NCBI GenBank assembly: GCA_030142905.1
Contig: JASJOG010000337.1
Coordinates: forward strand, 95,001-159,000
Length of the DNA stretch: 64,000 bases
Direction of reading: 5' to 3'
Source of the DNA: Heliopora coerulea
Lineage: Eukaryota; Cnidaria; Anthozoa; Scleralcyonacea; Helioporidae
Part shown: piece by piece, positions 1 to 9,856 of the stretch
Numbering within the stretch: the first letter of the stretch is position 1
How the letters are laid out: every line of letters begins with the position of its first letter
Translations under genes and position numbers: made by a program
Notes under the pieces: model-generated
The model's database searches: none
What the model was told of the DNA's origin: nothing
What the model saw: the letters and a program-made list of their open reading frames with translations, nothing else

Positions 1-145
1 ATATATCCATATATATATATATCCATATATATATATATATCCATATATATATATATATCCATATATATATATATCCATATATATATATATATCCATATAT
101 ATATATCCATATATATATATATCCATATATATATGTATGTATATC
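1..145. repeat. AT-rich microsatellite, ATCC-interspersed
   Basis: The first 145 bases are runs of alternating AT broken at regular intervals by the dinucleotide CC, giving a period of about 14 to 18 bases. It is a compound simple repeat and has no coding meaning. It directly abuts a dispersed repeat copy and probably continues beyond the left edge of the window. Confidence 0.95.
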
Positions 146-312
146 CATATGGAAAGATATGTACACAAAGCGAAAAATTTTCTCCTGAGTAATCACTACG
201 TGTGTAACACGACTCCACACATGTCAAGATTAGTACCCTCGCCCTCTCAGGCCTTCAGCCCTTGCACCGTGCTTTGCGCAGTGGGTGAAGGGATAAATCA
301 AACTCAGTTAGT
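146..312 (+). repeat. Inverted short copy of family X terminal segment
   Basis: Read here on the plus strand, this stretch encodes the peptide HVKISTLA followed by a disrupted version of CFAQWV. The same segment occurs on the minus strand at about 42887-43020 and, more diverged, at about 30072-30200. It includes the non-coding block around GAAAAATTTT. This copy carries an insertion of roughly 20 bases between the STLA and CFAQW parts. It is therefore a third, inverted fragment of the repeat family I call X. I do not recognise the family; the repetition is what can be seen. Confidence 0.6.
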
Positions 313-1080
313 TTGGCTATACCTAGTACACTAGTACTTTGAAAAGACCTGTGCAGTAAAATTCTGATAAATATGGTTGTCATAAATCAGCTCAGTTTCA
401 AGGTAATGGGTCAAGATGGAAAAGTATTTAACCTAGGCCAAATACTTATAGACCTACAGTATATATCATGTGAAGAACTATTTACATTTATCAGGATAAC
501 TATCACAAATTGCTCTAATATTAGGGAAGTTTCTTTGGAAGAAGTGGTCTGGAAGCTCACAATAGGCAAGTTCATTATTATTATCAATAAATTTGTTTGA
601 TCTACTTAGAATGTTGCAATAGCTCTCTGATATTTGTGTCTTTTTATTAGACTCATAAATAACTTAATTTGAATGGAAGACTTTGATACTTTCAAAATTT
701 CACCTTGCCTAGATGAATAGTATACGATTCCTTTGACTATGCTCACCGACAGCTTTAGATAAGTTGTTGATGCTATCGATGCAATTATCTGGACTGTCCT
801 GTTTATGCTTCCCAGTAGTCTGACTGAATCGAGCAACAACCTTGTTCTCATCTTTTTGCATCTGGTTGGTCGTGCCTGTAGATATTTACTGGTCAGTTCT
901 TGAAGCTATGCAAGTATTCAGGTGTTTTTCAACATCCCCTTTAAAACTTTCGAATCTGGCCTTGTTCATCTTCATTTGTGCCTATGTTTATGGTAATTTC
1001 CCTGAAGTTGTCTGGTCATACCGAGAATTAAGTCATCCGGTTTCTCCCAAAATCATTGTATCGAGTTAGAGGAAGGATTA
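313..1080. other. No gene recognised
   Basis: This stretch is AT-rich with only short open frames on both strands (for example 606-851 minus and 842-1069 plus). None shows a motif that I recognise. On the minus strand a lysine- and asparagine-rich broken frame runs through about 650-1060 and could be the tail of a retroelement gag or a Polinton structural gene. That is a guess. Confidence 0.4.
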
Positions 1081-1109
1081 AGAGAGATTTAGTATGATCA
1101 AACAACAGG

Positions 1110-1976
1110 ATTCCAATAAGCTGAAAGGTTGTACAAGAAGGCGTTAGATAATGGGCTTGATATCAACGGAAAATAAGCCAAGGAATGGTTGAAATCACGA
1201 GATACATACATTAAATACAAACCAGTCATTAGAAGACTTACGTTCAGGCAAACAAATTCAAATGGATCTAGTTGATATCGGCAAGTTATTACTGTTATTA
1301 CTGGATATTAACAGCTGTTGAATTACTCGGCAGGTGTGATTTTGCTATTCCAGTTTATAGGAAGGACACAAGTAATATGACTAAAGCAGTTACTGAGTTA
1401 TTGAGACAGTTTAAGAACACTTTGGTGGTTACCCACAATTAGCACAGTTTGATTATGAGAATGCGTTTTACAGTGTAGGTGTGAAGACATTATTAGAGAA
1501 ACACAATATTAAATATTTCTCAACTAAATTGGATAAAAAAAGCTATAATTGTAGAATGGTTTAATAGAACACTCAAGACATTGATGTGGAAATACTTCTA
1601 TAACAAAGGAACCTATAAGTGATTTGGTGTATAATTACAACAACAGCAAACATAGCACAATTCTAATGAAACCAAATGAGGTATCAAATATGTTATTCAG
1701 TCAATATTTCTCAGAGCATCAATTACCAAAGTTCAAAGTCAGTGATACAGTTAGGATATCAATGTGGTGATCTTAACGTATGTGAATTAGAGGACCTCGA
1801 AGGTGAACTGATAACTGGTAAGTTCTATGAAGAACAGTTATCTAGTATTGATAAGAAAGATGATGTTTACAAAGTCGAGAAAATACTGAAAAGGAAGAAA
1901 GTTAGGGGAAATAAAATGGTTCTAGTAAAATGGCTAGGCTATGATATTCATGGATTGACTTTACTGAAAGTAAATT
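1110..1976 (+). pseudogene. Polinton integrase with chromodomain, broken
   Basis: A retroviral-type DDE integrase that would join Polinton ends to the chromosome. Seen in order across frames: an N-terminal LYKKALDNG-like start; QMDLVDI around the first catalytic Asp; a block ending in VKTLLEKHNIKYFST, where the family normally has TDKG just upstream but here reads THN then a stop, so the second Asp is lost; then IVEWFNRTLKTLMWKYF containing the catalytic Glu. The C-terminal segment (about 1810-1960) contains VEKILKRKK and MVLVKWLGY, the signature of a chromodomain, but it ends early before the usual NSW motif. At least five stops or frameshifts make it non-functional. Confidence 0.7.
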
Positions 1977-2000
1977 AAATAGAATGAAGGATGGTGATGA

Positions 2001-2510
2001 TGGCAAATCTTAAATTACCAACTATTGAGTTCATAGATGTTAGCAATGAAACTTTTGATTTGGCATTTTGTGAAACTAAAAAAAAAAATAAAGATATTGG
2101 AAAATGAGATCAAGAGAAATAATGAACAGAACATATGTTAATGACAATGGTTCGATATTTTAAGGTTATTAGTGAGGATGGTAATTTTCTAAAAAAAAAA
2201 AAAACATTATTTATAAAGTTCGGTAGAAATAGCGAAGTTGTTTTACAGTAAGGATTCAAATAGTAAAAAGGCTATACAACAGTTTAAGGAATTGGTTGAT
2301 AATATTCCTGATAAAAAATCATGTACAATACCAGATGAACCAGAGTTGTCAAACCAAAATATTCCTGGCTTGTTGGATAGTAAAAACAGGGAGTTATGTC
2401 AGGTCCTTGATCCTTCTTCCATCCTGCACAAGTCAAGGATCGGAAAAAATGGAGAACTTCAGACTGACAACCTTCAAGATACTATCAACCAAACGTGAAG
2501 AATAATGCCA
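2001..2510 (+). pseudogene. Polinton-type accessory gene fragments
   Basis: After the integrase, a start ATGGCAAATC at about 2001 opens MANLKLPTIEFIDVSNET, which resembles the first residues of a small conserved Polinton-linked gene in cnidarian genomes (recalled family likeness, no search done). It is frameshifted at poly-A runs near 2075 and 2195. An open frame then runs 2238-2498, acidic and rich in Asn and Ser, with a CQVLDPSSIL segment. No catalytic motif was found. Runs of A at 2078-2088 and 2194-2206 sit at the frameshift positions, consistent with slippage in dead DNA. Confidence 0.4.
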
Positions 2511-2800
2511 CTGTTTAAAAAAAATGAAGAAGATATTAGTAGATTGCAGAGATTCAAAGAATGGGCAAAAGAGAATATATTAGGACTCTCCAGTGTCAAT
2601 AGTCATTGCAGGGATATTAATGGCAATAATAGTCTCAGGTGCCCAGGCGATATCAAAGTGTAGGAAAGCAGTTGCAAACATAGTTGCACAAGCCATCTCC
2701 CTGGGAGCTAGAGGCCATGCTTGGTTGAGAAAAGGAGAAAGAGAAATATCATGGCTTTGACACTAAATATTTATGCACATTAGCCAGTTTATCTCTATTA
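2505..2800 (+). pseudogene. Polinton-type small membrane-associated protein, broken
   Basis: The frame starting at about 2506 reads MPLFKKNEEDISRLQRFKE then KENILGLSSV. A frame change follows and continues as a hydrophobic, alanine/isoleucine-rich stretch and then AQAISLGARG. A charged helix followed by GLSxV and a hydrophobic segment recalls a small membrane-spanning protein often found between integrase and capsid genes in coral Polintons. This is a family-likeness judgement. The gene is frameshifted and ends in the basic KEKEK stretch near 2745. Confidence 0.4.
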
Positions 2801-3640
2801 TACCTACAAACAAAACCAATGCGAAGTTAAAGCTCTTGAAACCATAAAAGAAGATCCAAGAAACATAGACATAAAGAAATCACCAATAAAAAAGAGCTAT
2901 TGAATGAAGCCTATGACACTGTGTTGATTATGGATAGGGCCATGGGAGTTTCCATGGCAGCTAAAAAGTTGGCTTGAATGCCAGAAACATCAAAGGGAAC
3001 AGCTAAGTTAGCTGCTGCAGTTGCTGTTAACGAAGGCAGTCAAGTGTTGTACCAGGAGGTTTAATGCAATTGCATTTAGTGGTGCTGGATTCCTTTTCTC
3101 AAAATTAAATCATAGAGGATATGAAGCTGAGATTAAACAAAGAAAAAGAAAAATGGTGATAGAATACAACAATTAAGAGAGCAACTTGGCGATGCTGTGC
3201 AGATATCAACCAAACAAATAAAGCCCCAGACGAACTTAGAAGTATTCAAACGATAGAATTAAATAGAATAAAGTTTACAAGGGATCCAAAATTATTGCAC
3301 CACTATAAACTGAGCGAGGAAGTAAAATAATACCAAATGATTTTTATCGGAGCTGTTGGTATCACTTCAGGTTATCTAATTAAAAAAATTGGTTCAAACG
3401 AACAAATAAATGTATACATGGAAGAATTAATAGCCCAGTGCTATAACTATGGTGTAATTGATGAGATGATGGATTGCAATAACATCAAAGAGATTAGAGG
3501 CCTATTGAAACCTAAACTGAGATCTAGAAAATCTGTTATAAATTACTGCAATAAATGCAAAGTACATAGGCTGCAAAAAGATAACTTCATTTACACATGC
3601 CTAAAATGTGGAGAGACTTTTTATGGTTCAGTCTGAAAAT
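2800..3640 (+). pseudogene. Polinton-region protein with C-terminal zinc ribbon
   Basis: A broken frame runs through 2800-3330 (segments such as TLASLSLLYL, AIAFSGAGFLFSKLNHRGYE and a basic stretch KQRKRKM). It leads into an open frame 3337-3636 of 99 codons. The latter has a hydrophobic N-terminus (MIFIGAVGITSGYLI), a helical middle, and a C-terminal CNKC-x14-CLKC pattern that looks like a zinc ribbon. I do not recognise the protein. The position between Polinton-like segments suggests it belongs to that element. The zinc ribbon is visible; its role is unknown. Confidence 0.45.
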
Positions 3641-4146
3641 ACAATGAATATAATTGTCTTAAAAAATAAAAGCGTTAATTTACTGTCAATATGGATAGAA
3701 AAAAAGATTGTATGGAGTTGTGAAGTCAGAATATATTAAGTTGATTAGTGCAGACTTTATGAAAGTGATATGAACTATGATCAAAAAGGGACTTATCAAA
3801 AGCTGTAATGTATCAAGCCACTATTATTATATCATTAGGCTTTGCAGTAGACGAAATATTGAATTGTTAAAATACAGCCCAGATATGAAAAATAGTAAAA
3901 CAAGGCTGTAGTTTGATAATAAAGTATTAGGCTGTTGCGGTATATTGATATACCGAAAATTATCGGTTTTTTATAAATATCGATTTTTCGATATTGAAAT
4001 TTTCGATATATCGAAATATCGATATTTTTTGGTATTATCGGTTTCACGTTTGCGTTTGTATATTTAAATGTCACATCAAGCTTTTACAAGCACACAATGA
4101 AACAATGAAAAATATCACAGTTCAAAATCTTGAATGCGGCTAGTGT

Positions 4147-5028
4147 ATGCAAATTTGCATTTTCAATTCCCTAACCGGACATTTCACGCGCTTTGTTTTG
4201 GAGGCAGTTGACGCCGCTCTTGAACCTCTTGCTGATTTCACCGACATAATGAGTGGGAGCAAATACGTGACTATATCAGCGCTTAAACCGGTCCTTCATC
4301 GACTCGAAGATCAAGAGCTCACTGCAAAAAACGGAGACCTGCCAATGACCGTGATCATTAAGGAGATAACGAGAGCCCTTAAAGCCAAATATTCCGGTGA
4401 AGAAAGAAAACTATTGATAGATATCACATGTTTTCTAGACCCAAGATTTAAGGTACAGTTTTATCTGTTTAATTAATAAAAAAATTAAAAATTATAAAAT
4501 TTACTTTCTATTAAGGAAATTTACTTTATTTGCTAGACTGACTTTCTAACTGATGCAAAAGATGGCGATGTTGAATCATTGGACGAGTCAAGCGAGCTTG
4601 GTGCTGTCAAAAATGCTCTTTTTGAAGAAGCTGTGTTTGTGACAAGCAACGATGCGGAAGACGATAGACAAAGCAAACCACCGCCAAAGAAAGTTAAGAA
4701 GACGCTTGGCTCTCTCACAAGCATGCAGAAGTCATGCCAAATGGCATCGCCAGTGCAATCGCCACGGGATCGATTGGAAAATGAAATAAAGATATACTTA
4801 CAAAAAGACACAATTGACGGAGATGATGATCCTTTGTTGTGGTGGAAATGCCATGGTAGAAATTTACCAATGCTCAGTCAGTTCGCAAGGAAATATTTAT
4901 CAATTCCTGCTACTAGTTCACCATCTGAGAGACTCTTTAGCAAAGCCGGTCAAATTGTCACCGCGCAAAGAGCACAGTTAAAACCAGACCAAGCAAACAT
5001 GCTTGTGTTTCTAGCAGAAAATTTGTAA
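4147..5028 (+). CDS. hAT transposase C-terminal half, spliced
   Basis: Two open blocks encode the C-terminal half of a hAT transposase. The first (4147-4452) ends DPRFK. A GT-AG gap at 4453-4536 separates it from 4537-5028, which continues in phase with TDFLTDAKDG. The second block carries the conserved hAT dimerisation region: LLWWK, FARKYLSIPATSSPSERLFS, then LKPDQANMLVFL, and stops at 5028. The N-terminal BED finger and the catalytic Asp/Asp portion are absent, so this cannot be an active transposase. Both exons are free of stops, unlike nearly everything around them, which suggests a recent element or a retained short product. Confidence 0.75.
4453..4536 (+). other. Probable 84-bp intron in hAT transposase
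   Basis: The sequence begins GTACAG after the codon AAG and ends TTTGCTAG before ACTGAC. Removing it joins DPRFK to TDFLTDAK without shifting frame, and hAT transposases normally continue directly after DPRFK. It is AT-rich and has a T-rich 3' end. Confidence 0.7.
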
Positions 5029-5250
5029 ATAAATAGCATTCTTTCTTGAAGTTCTTTCAATAAATACGATTTATAAACTTTGTAAAACATCTCTCTTACC
5101 ATATCGCGGCTGTCTAGTGTCATTTTTAAACACAAATTTGGTTTAAAGTTATGCAATACGCAATCGCGGAAAAATATCGATATATCGATATTATCGGTAT
5201 TTTTTTTCCGATATCGGTTATTGGTATTTTTTCAATACCGCAACAGCCTA

Positions 5251-5790
5251 GTCCTTATTTCAAACAATGGTCCAATCAAACATAGAATAACATATATGAA
5301 CTTACTCTATGGCAAAGAATTTGAAAATTTAAGAATGGGAATCAACTATTATGAAGCTAATGACCTGAAATATACCACCAGAAAAGACAAAAAATGAATG
5401 GTAAAAAGATTAATTTTGGTGATAGCAGGTATCTAGACTAGCTATGACACATGATAAAGTTCCAGATAGGGAAGAACATAACAAGGCCTTTAGAAAAATC
5501 AAAGATGAAAATTCACTTAATTACTATAGTTACAACTTTAGGAAATTTTCAACTACAAAGAGATGGCAACGTTGGAGAAGCTCAATGTGTGTGGTGATCT
5601 GGAATTCGTTTAAAGCACATGAGGAGAAAATCCTGACTTATAATATATATGTATACAATATGCACATCACTTAGTTATAGTTCACTGTTTTCACAATGAA
5701 TAAAAAATCACTACAGACTAAATAGTGAGGCAGCATCACAGTTGACTTTAAAAAGTAATCAAATACAAGGGTGCTCACATATACTGTACT
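5251..5790 (+). other. Polinton-remnant coding debris
   Basis: Beyond the hAT the plus strand resumes short open pieces. One is frame 5444-5674, with RKIKDENSLNYYSYNF and a basic tryptophan-rich KRWQRWRS. They carry no recognised domain. The interrupted host sequence (3640-3927 joined to 5251 onward) reads as lysine- and isoleucine-rich broken coding text similar in style to the Polinton segments. Confidence 0.35.
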
Positions 5791-6960
5791 GAGCAGCTTC
5801 CCTCAATGCCTTAGAGCTTGATAGGTAATAGACTTTGCTTTTTCAAGCAGTTCTTTTGATGGTGTAAAGTCCGAACACTGTGTCCCTAGCACATTGACAG
5901 GTTACCTAGTGTCTTATCACTGAGGTTTAGCTTGAACATGGATTGGTTCTTTCTGGCAAGACTAAACAACCTTTCAGTGACAGCATTTTAGTGTGACAAG
6001 ACAGTTACCATATCTATGAGATCACTCAGTTGTTTGTACTTTGAGCCACCTGTAGCAGGGTCTTTGATATGGCCAATCATGTGCCACTGCTTGTCCACAT
6101 TCATTCCTTTCATGGAAGGCAACCTTTCATTTTGAAATTTCATAAACTGCTTTTCAAGTATACTCACATCCACAGACTTTAATAGTTCAGTGTATTTAAA
6201 CCTGTCTACAAAGTACTTTACACTTTCATATTGCATTGAGTCTCTCTTCGATAAGTCAGGCATTTGTGCATGGTATAATAGTTTATCTTTAATAGGAAAT
6301 TTCTTTATGTAATCAAAAGCACTGATATAGAAAGCTTTCAAATGGGTATAAAAGCTAGCCAAGAATGTGAGCTTGTCTACAAGGTAGTCCTCCATATCTT
6401 CATCATTCAGAAATACTTTAGCTGCAGTACCAATAAACAAATTTTCTCTATCCTTGTGGTTTTCACTGTTGTGATACTGTACATCAAAAATGTTGTTGGT
6501 TTCACAAACTGCATAAAAAGCTGCCTCATCAACTGACACATGGAGTCATGTATTAAGTGAATAGCAGGGGTATCTTGCTGTAGCAGTTTGTTAAATGTAT
6601 TAAACACAGGCAGTACAGCTTTGTCCCAGGATCTTTAAATGTTTTTCTAATCTTTGCTTTCTAGTTGCACCAAATCCAGATGCCACTCTTTCCTCTTTTC
6701 TTGATACAAACAGGGATTTAAGAGCAGACCACTGTTCAATCACTCTTGCAAGATAGGTAGACACAAATAGCCTCCTGGTATTTACATGTTTCAGAATCTT
6801 GTGTACTTTTGTGTTTGCAAAAGTCTGGAACTGTTTGACACCATCTTCCTCTTTGTACTTTTTCGGATGATGAACTTTTTTATTGGTCGAAAGACTGAAA
6901 ATACTACACAAGCTAGAAAGAGTTGTTATGCCTAAATTTTTCAAAGTTCTAAACAACCAT
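5790..6960 (-). pseudogene. hAT-family transposase, minus strand, broken
   Basis: Reading leftward from 6960: a segment ending TRRLFVSTYLARVIEQW, the 'RWLS' region of DUF4371/ZBED-like hAT transposases. Then comes a frameshift and a 183-codon open block (6539-5988) covering the middle of the protein, including KYKQLSDLIDMVTVLSH. After a stop the typical dimerisation motif follows as NAVTERLFSLARKNQSM (about 5990-5935), then a decayed tail to about 5790. The order matches hAT transposases, where a hydrophobic line is followed by 'N..ER.FS'. The N-terminus is missing. Its orientation is opposite to the surrounding Polinton segments, so it is an insertion. Confidence 0.75.
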
Positions 6961-6999
6961 ATAATTTAAATAGTTGACAATTAATCACCAATTAACCAG

Positions 7000-7480
7000 C
7001 TGGAAAACACTAGAGACACAGTTTTAACTAAACTGTAAGACGATTTAGCCAAACTTAACGAGACTTTGAAAGTGAAATTCTATAAAATCAGAGGCAATGA
7101 GATTGTTACTAAAATAGGCTATTTCAACAAAAATCAAATAACCCAAGCACTAAAAAAACAGACAACAGGAAATACTGGCAACCATTGATTCATGGATTTC
7201 ACAAGGTAGTAGTTGGATTGCTAAAACAGTTTTACAACATTTCATTAATGTAACCAAATTCAAGCATCTGTGAGCACCCAGTTATACTGAACTGCAAAAA
7301 GGGCTTGTGAATCTCAAGAACAGTGACAACAAATATTTCAGATGGGCTCAAATCCCTCATTTAAATTCAGAAAGAATAAAGAAAAATGATTGTGAATTTG
7401 TCAAAAAGTTGAATTGCGATGGAATTGTAATTTAATCATCTTTTAACAGAGTAAACCCTTCAGCTAATCCTGGTATCAAT
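7000..7480 (+). pseudogene. Polinton DNA-polymerase-region fragment
   Basis: Plus-strand broken frames give LNETLKVKFYKIRGNEIVTKIGYF, then YTELQKGLVNLKNSDNKYFRWAQ and IPHLNSERIKK. The motif 'KGL.N.KN.D..CF.W' with a following HLN is characteristic of the N-terminal region found in cnidarian and nematode elements encoding a protein-primed family B DNA polymerase, in Polintons and related elements. The polymerase exonuclease and palm domains are not present. The fragment ends near 7480 in unreadable text. The recognition is from remembered family patterns and should be tested by a protein search. Confidence 0.6.
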
Positions 7481-7484
7481 AGAT

Positions 7485-7905
7485 GCCCTGGTTAAAAAAT
7501 CTTAAAATCAAAATATATAACTGTAAGTATACATATATAAAGCCTAAAACTAAAGTATAAGAATAGTATACAACTAGTCATATCATCTAAAAATTTCTGC
7601 TAACTTAGAATCTTCGTCATTAATATTTAAGTCTAATTTAATTTCACATGGTAACTCTTTAAATTGTTTTATGCAAAAAATACAAACAACCCTTTTCTTG
7701 CCACATCAGTTTTAATCTTCAGAAGAACTAGATCTATACCATTTGTACAAGTGGCATGACAGTGATTGGAAGAGCTATATTAATTTTCAGAAAATTTCGG
7801 CCCTTCAACATTAAGACGCTTAAAAACAAATAATACTCTACGAATAATGGTACGTGAGTCTAAAGTCTTCCACATCAGTTCATGTGATAGGTCCTGATTA
7901 TTCAA
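7485..7905 (-). other. Unrecognised minus-strand coding-like text
   Basis: The reverse strand of about 7590-7810 reads VLLKIKTDVARKRVVCIFC then KQFKELPCEIKLDLNIN and DEDSKLAEIF without a stop over some 60 codons. A preceding segment contains CHATC. It looks protein-like (balanced charge, CxxC pair) but I cannot assign it. It may be another piece of the Polinton or an exon of a repeat-borne gene. The rest of the interval is AT-rich. Confidence 0.3.
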
Positions 7906-7907
7906 TA

Positions 7908-8290
7908 TTATTTTTGTTGTCCTAATCTGCAAATGCATGCCAATTCATCAAGCCTACTTGATACTAAATCGTTCCATACAAAGTCACAGTATTCCATTTT
8001 AGGTAAAATTATTAATTTGTTTACCCTTTCTGCCGTATGAGTAGTAAGACAATTTCTAATTCTACTTAAAAGACTTAATCGACTAGAAACTTTATTATAT
8101 AATTTATGGGCACAACCTTTACATGTTTCCATTCTTCCAGAACACTGTGTAGAAATAGATTAATTAACTATATATATCAAAGAGGTGCTAATATTTATAG
8201 GACCATTATTCAGTAGCCTTGTAGGAATACCATCTAGTCCAATGGCTTTTGATGCTTTTAGTTCCTTCAGTTCTTAGCACACACTACCCA
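7908..8290 (-). pseudogene. Non-LTR reverse transcriptase fragments
   Basis: Two pieces of a jockey/CR1/L2-like polyprotein on the minus strand. The upstream piece (about 8290-8140) reads ELKASKAIGLDGIPTRLL, the conserved start of the RT domain. It runs into frame 8132-7908 with SSRLSLLSRIRNCLTTHTA and LPKMEYCDFVWND, the segment well after the catalytic core (thumb/connection). The palm with the FxDD box is missing between them, so this is an internally deleted copy. Confidence 0.7.
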
Positions 8291-8470
8291 TTGTTTTCAG
8301 AAAACATAACAGCCCCCATGTAGTTGCTCATCCAGTATGAAAAAGCCTTTTGGTCTTGGTATTTTCCAATATACTCAGAATGGAACTTGTCGTTGAAGAT
8401 GTAGACAAAAATTTCACCAAGGTCCACATTAGAAAAAAAAAAGGAAAAAATATATTTTTTTCTTAAGTAT
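8291..8470. other. No gene recognised
   Basis: Short transition between the non-LTR fragment and the PLE end. It contains poly-A and poly-T runs at 8434-8463. Nothing else is visible. Confidence 0.4.
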
Positions 8471-8690
8471 TAACAGTCATTAGTGGTAGCTTTGTAATCA
8501 TTCAGGTGTGTCCTCTGCATTCCAGCTGATGATGTCACCATTGTAACTGTATAAATCGCATTGCTTGCTTGTCATTCATTTCGATTTGACAATGACTTTG
8601 CAATATGATCACAATCATTTGTCATCTTGTTATTAACTCATGTCTTGGGTTTTCAACATGTCTCTGTTTTTTTACTTTATTGTCTATACA
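8471..8690 (+). repeat. Solo terminal segment of a Penelope-like element
   Basis: The block starting TAACAGTCATTAGTGGTAGC and ending near CTTGGGTTTTCAACATG matches 26735-26905, which follows a decayed PLE coding region. Its last part also resembles 48395-48425, after another PLE. It is therefore a stranded 3' terminal (pseudo-LTR) part of the same PLE family without its coding region. An upstream TTTTTTCTTAAG is also shared with the other copy. Confidence 0.65.
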
Positions 8691-9856
8691 AGCAGGACAT
8701 TTGCCAGAAGAATGGAAGGAAGCTCAGGTTTTACCTTCTTAAAAGATTGATAACCTTGATCTTTTTATGTCCAAAGTAACTGATAGAGCTGCTGCTGAAC
8801 AAATGCATTCGTATATGACAACACACAACCCTTACCCACCTGGCCAATCTGCATATCCTAAATATCACAGCAATAAAACTGCACTTTTGAAGATCATGAA
8901 TGAGATTCTTCTTAGCATGAATAAACGGGATGTTACACTCCTTGTATTACTTAATCTAAGTGCTGCTTTTAATACTGTTGATCATACAAATTTGGTACTT
9001 TTGGAATACCTCTTGATTGGACGTTCTCAGCAGATTTCTATCAGAGGCACCTCATCTGACAAGTTCCACAGGGTTCCTGTCTTGGACCCTAACTGTTTGT
9101 TATATACACTAGCAGGTTATTTGATTTTGTAAAATGACATCTTCCTTGGAGTTTTTGCTAATCAGGACAAAGCAGCAACTCGCCAAAGTTGATGTAAGTA
9201 CTTTAAGTATTGGAGAGATGGAAATTGCACCTTCTACATCTGTTAGGAATCTTGATATTAATATTACAAAAACGTGTTCCTCTGCTTTTTATTATATTTA
9301 CAACATATGCAGGATCAGTAAATATCTATCCTGTTAGGCTATTGAAGCTCTTGTTCATGCATTTGTAACTTCTGGTCTGGATTATTGTAACAGTCTTCTG
9401 TATGGTCTTCCAGTGCATCAAATAAACAAACTACAAGGAATACGGAATGCTGCTGCTAGACTTGTCCTTGGTCTTCCAAAGTACTCTTACATCACATTGG
9501 TTTCCTGTTAAGTATCAAATTGTTTTTAAACTATACATGGATTGTCTTCAACATACCTACAAGATCTTTTATCCTGGAGACATAACTCGAGATATGGACC
9601 TTGATCTTCCATTGGGGCTAAACTTAAACCTTTGAACGTTAGGACCAAATCCACTCTAGGCAATCAATCTTTTCAGGCAGCTGTGCTGAAATTATGGAAT
9701 TCCCTTCCTGGTGATCTAATGGGAATTTTAAATATTGTTTTTAAAAGGATTTTTAAGACTGAACTGTTTAATATTGTTTATATTTTAATTCATATAATGT
9801 GCCGTTGATCATTTTATGGAAATGGCTCAGAATATTAAATTATTATTATTTGTGTA
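8691..9856 (+). mobile_element. L2/CR1-like non-LTR retrotransposon, 5'-truncated
   Basis: The plus strand begins inside the RT domain with LPEEWKEAQVLP and continues through the palm box LLNLSAAFNTVDH (catalytic Asp changed to Asn at AFN; the family has AFD). A broken GVPQGS-like region and then the connection segment VRNLDINITKTCSSAF follow. Next come LDYCNSLLYGLP and KLQGIRNAAARLV, and a terminal WNSLPGDL. It ends in an ATT-type short tandem repeat near 9840-9856, the normal 3' tail of L2-class elements. Several frameshifts and an internal deletion (including the YADD box) make it dead. Confidence 0.8.

Larger units (their letters stand above)
3928..5250 (+). mobile_element. Short hAT transposon, perfect 16-bp terminal repeats
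   Basis: The element begins TAGGCTGTTGCGGTAT at 3928 and ends with the exact inverted complement ATACCGCAACAGCCTA at 5235-5250. Both ends continue into subterminal AT-rich arrays of CGATAT/ATCGG motifs (3945-4050 and 5168-5235), a typical arrangement for hAT transposase binding. Flanking 8-bp direct repeats are not clean (TAAAGTAT versus GTCCTTAT), so the target duplication is unproven. The element is only about 1.3 kb. It encodes just the C-terminal part of a hAT transposase and sits inside the Polinton remnant, so it is younger than that element. Confidence 0.8.
1081..7480 (+). mobile_element. Polinton/Maverick remnant with nested hATs
   Basis: Several degenerate plus-strand segments in colinear order look like genes of cnidarian-type Polinton (Maverick) elements. 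They are an integrase with C-terminal chromodomain (1110-1976), small accessory genes (2001-3636), and a region resembling the stretch near the protein-primed DNA polymerase (7000-7480). A small hAT (3928-5250) is inserted inside, and a second hAT on the opposite strand (5790-6960) lies before the polymerase-side segment. Every segment has stops or frameshifts. Terminal inverted repeats of the Polinton were not found. Polintons are normally 15-20 kb, so most of the element (ATPase, protease, capsid genes, most of the polymerase) is missing or unrecognisable. Confidence 0.6.

Noticed and set aside
1..334. Open frame of 65 codons at 137-334 (plus) as a gene
   Set aside because: It crosses from the microsatellite into the X-family repeat, and the conserved peptide is in a different frame.
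3920..5258. 8-bp target duplication around the small hAT
   Set aside because: TAAAGTAT and GTCCTTAT agree at only the last three positions; the terminal repeats alone support the element.
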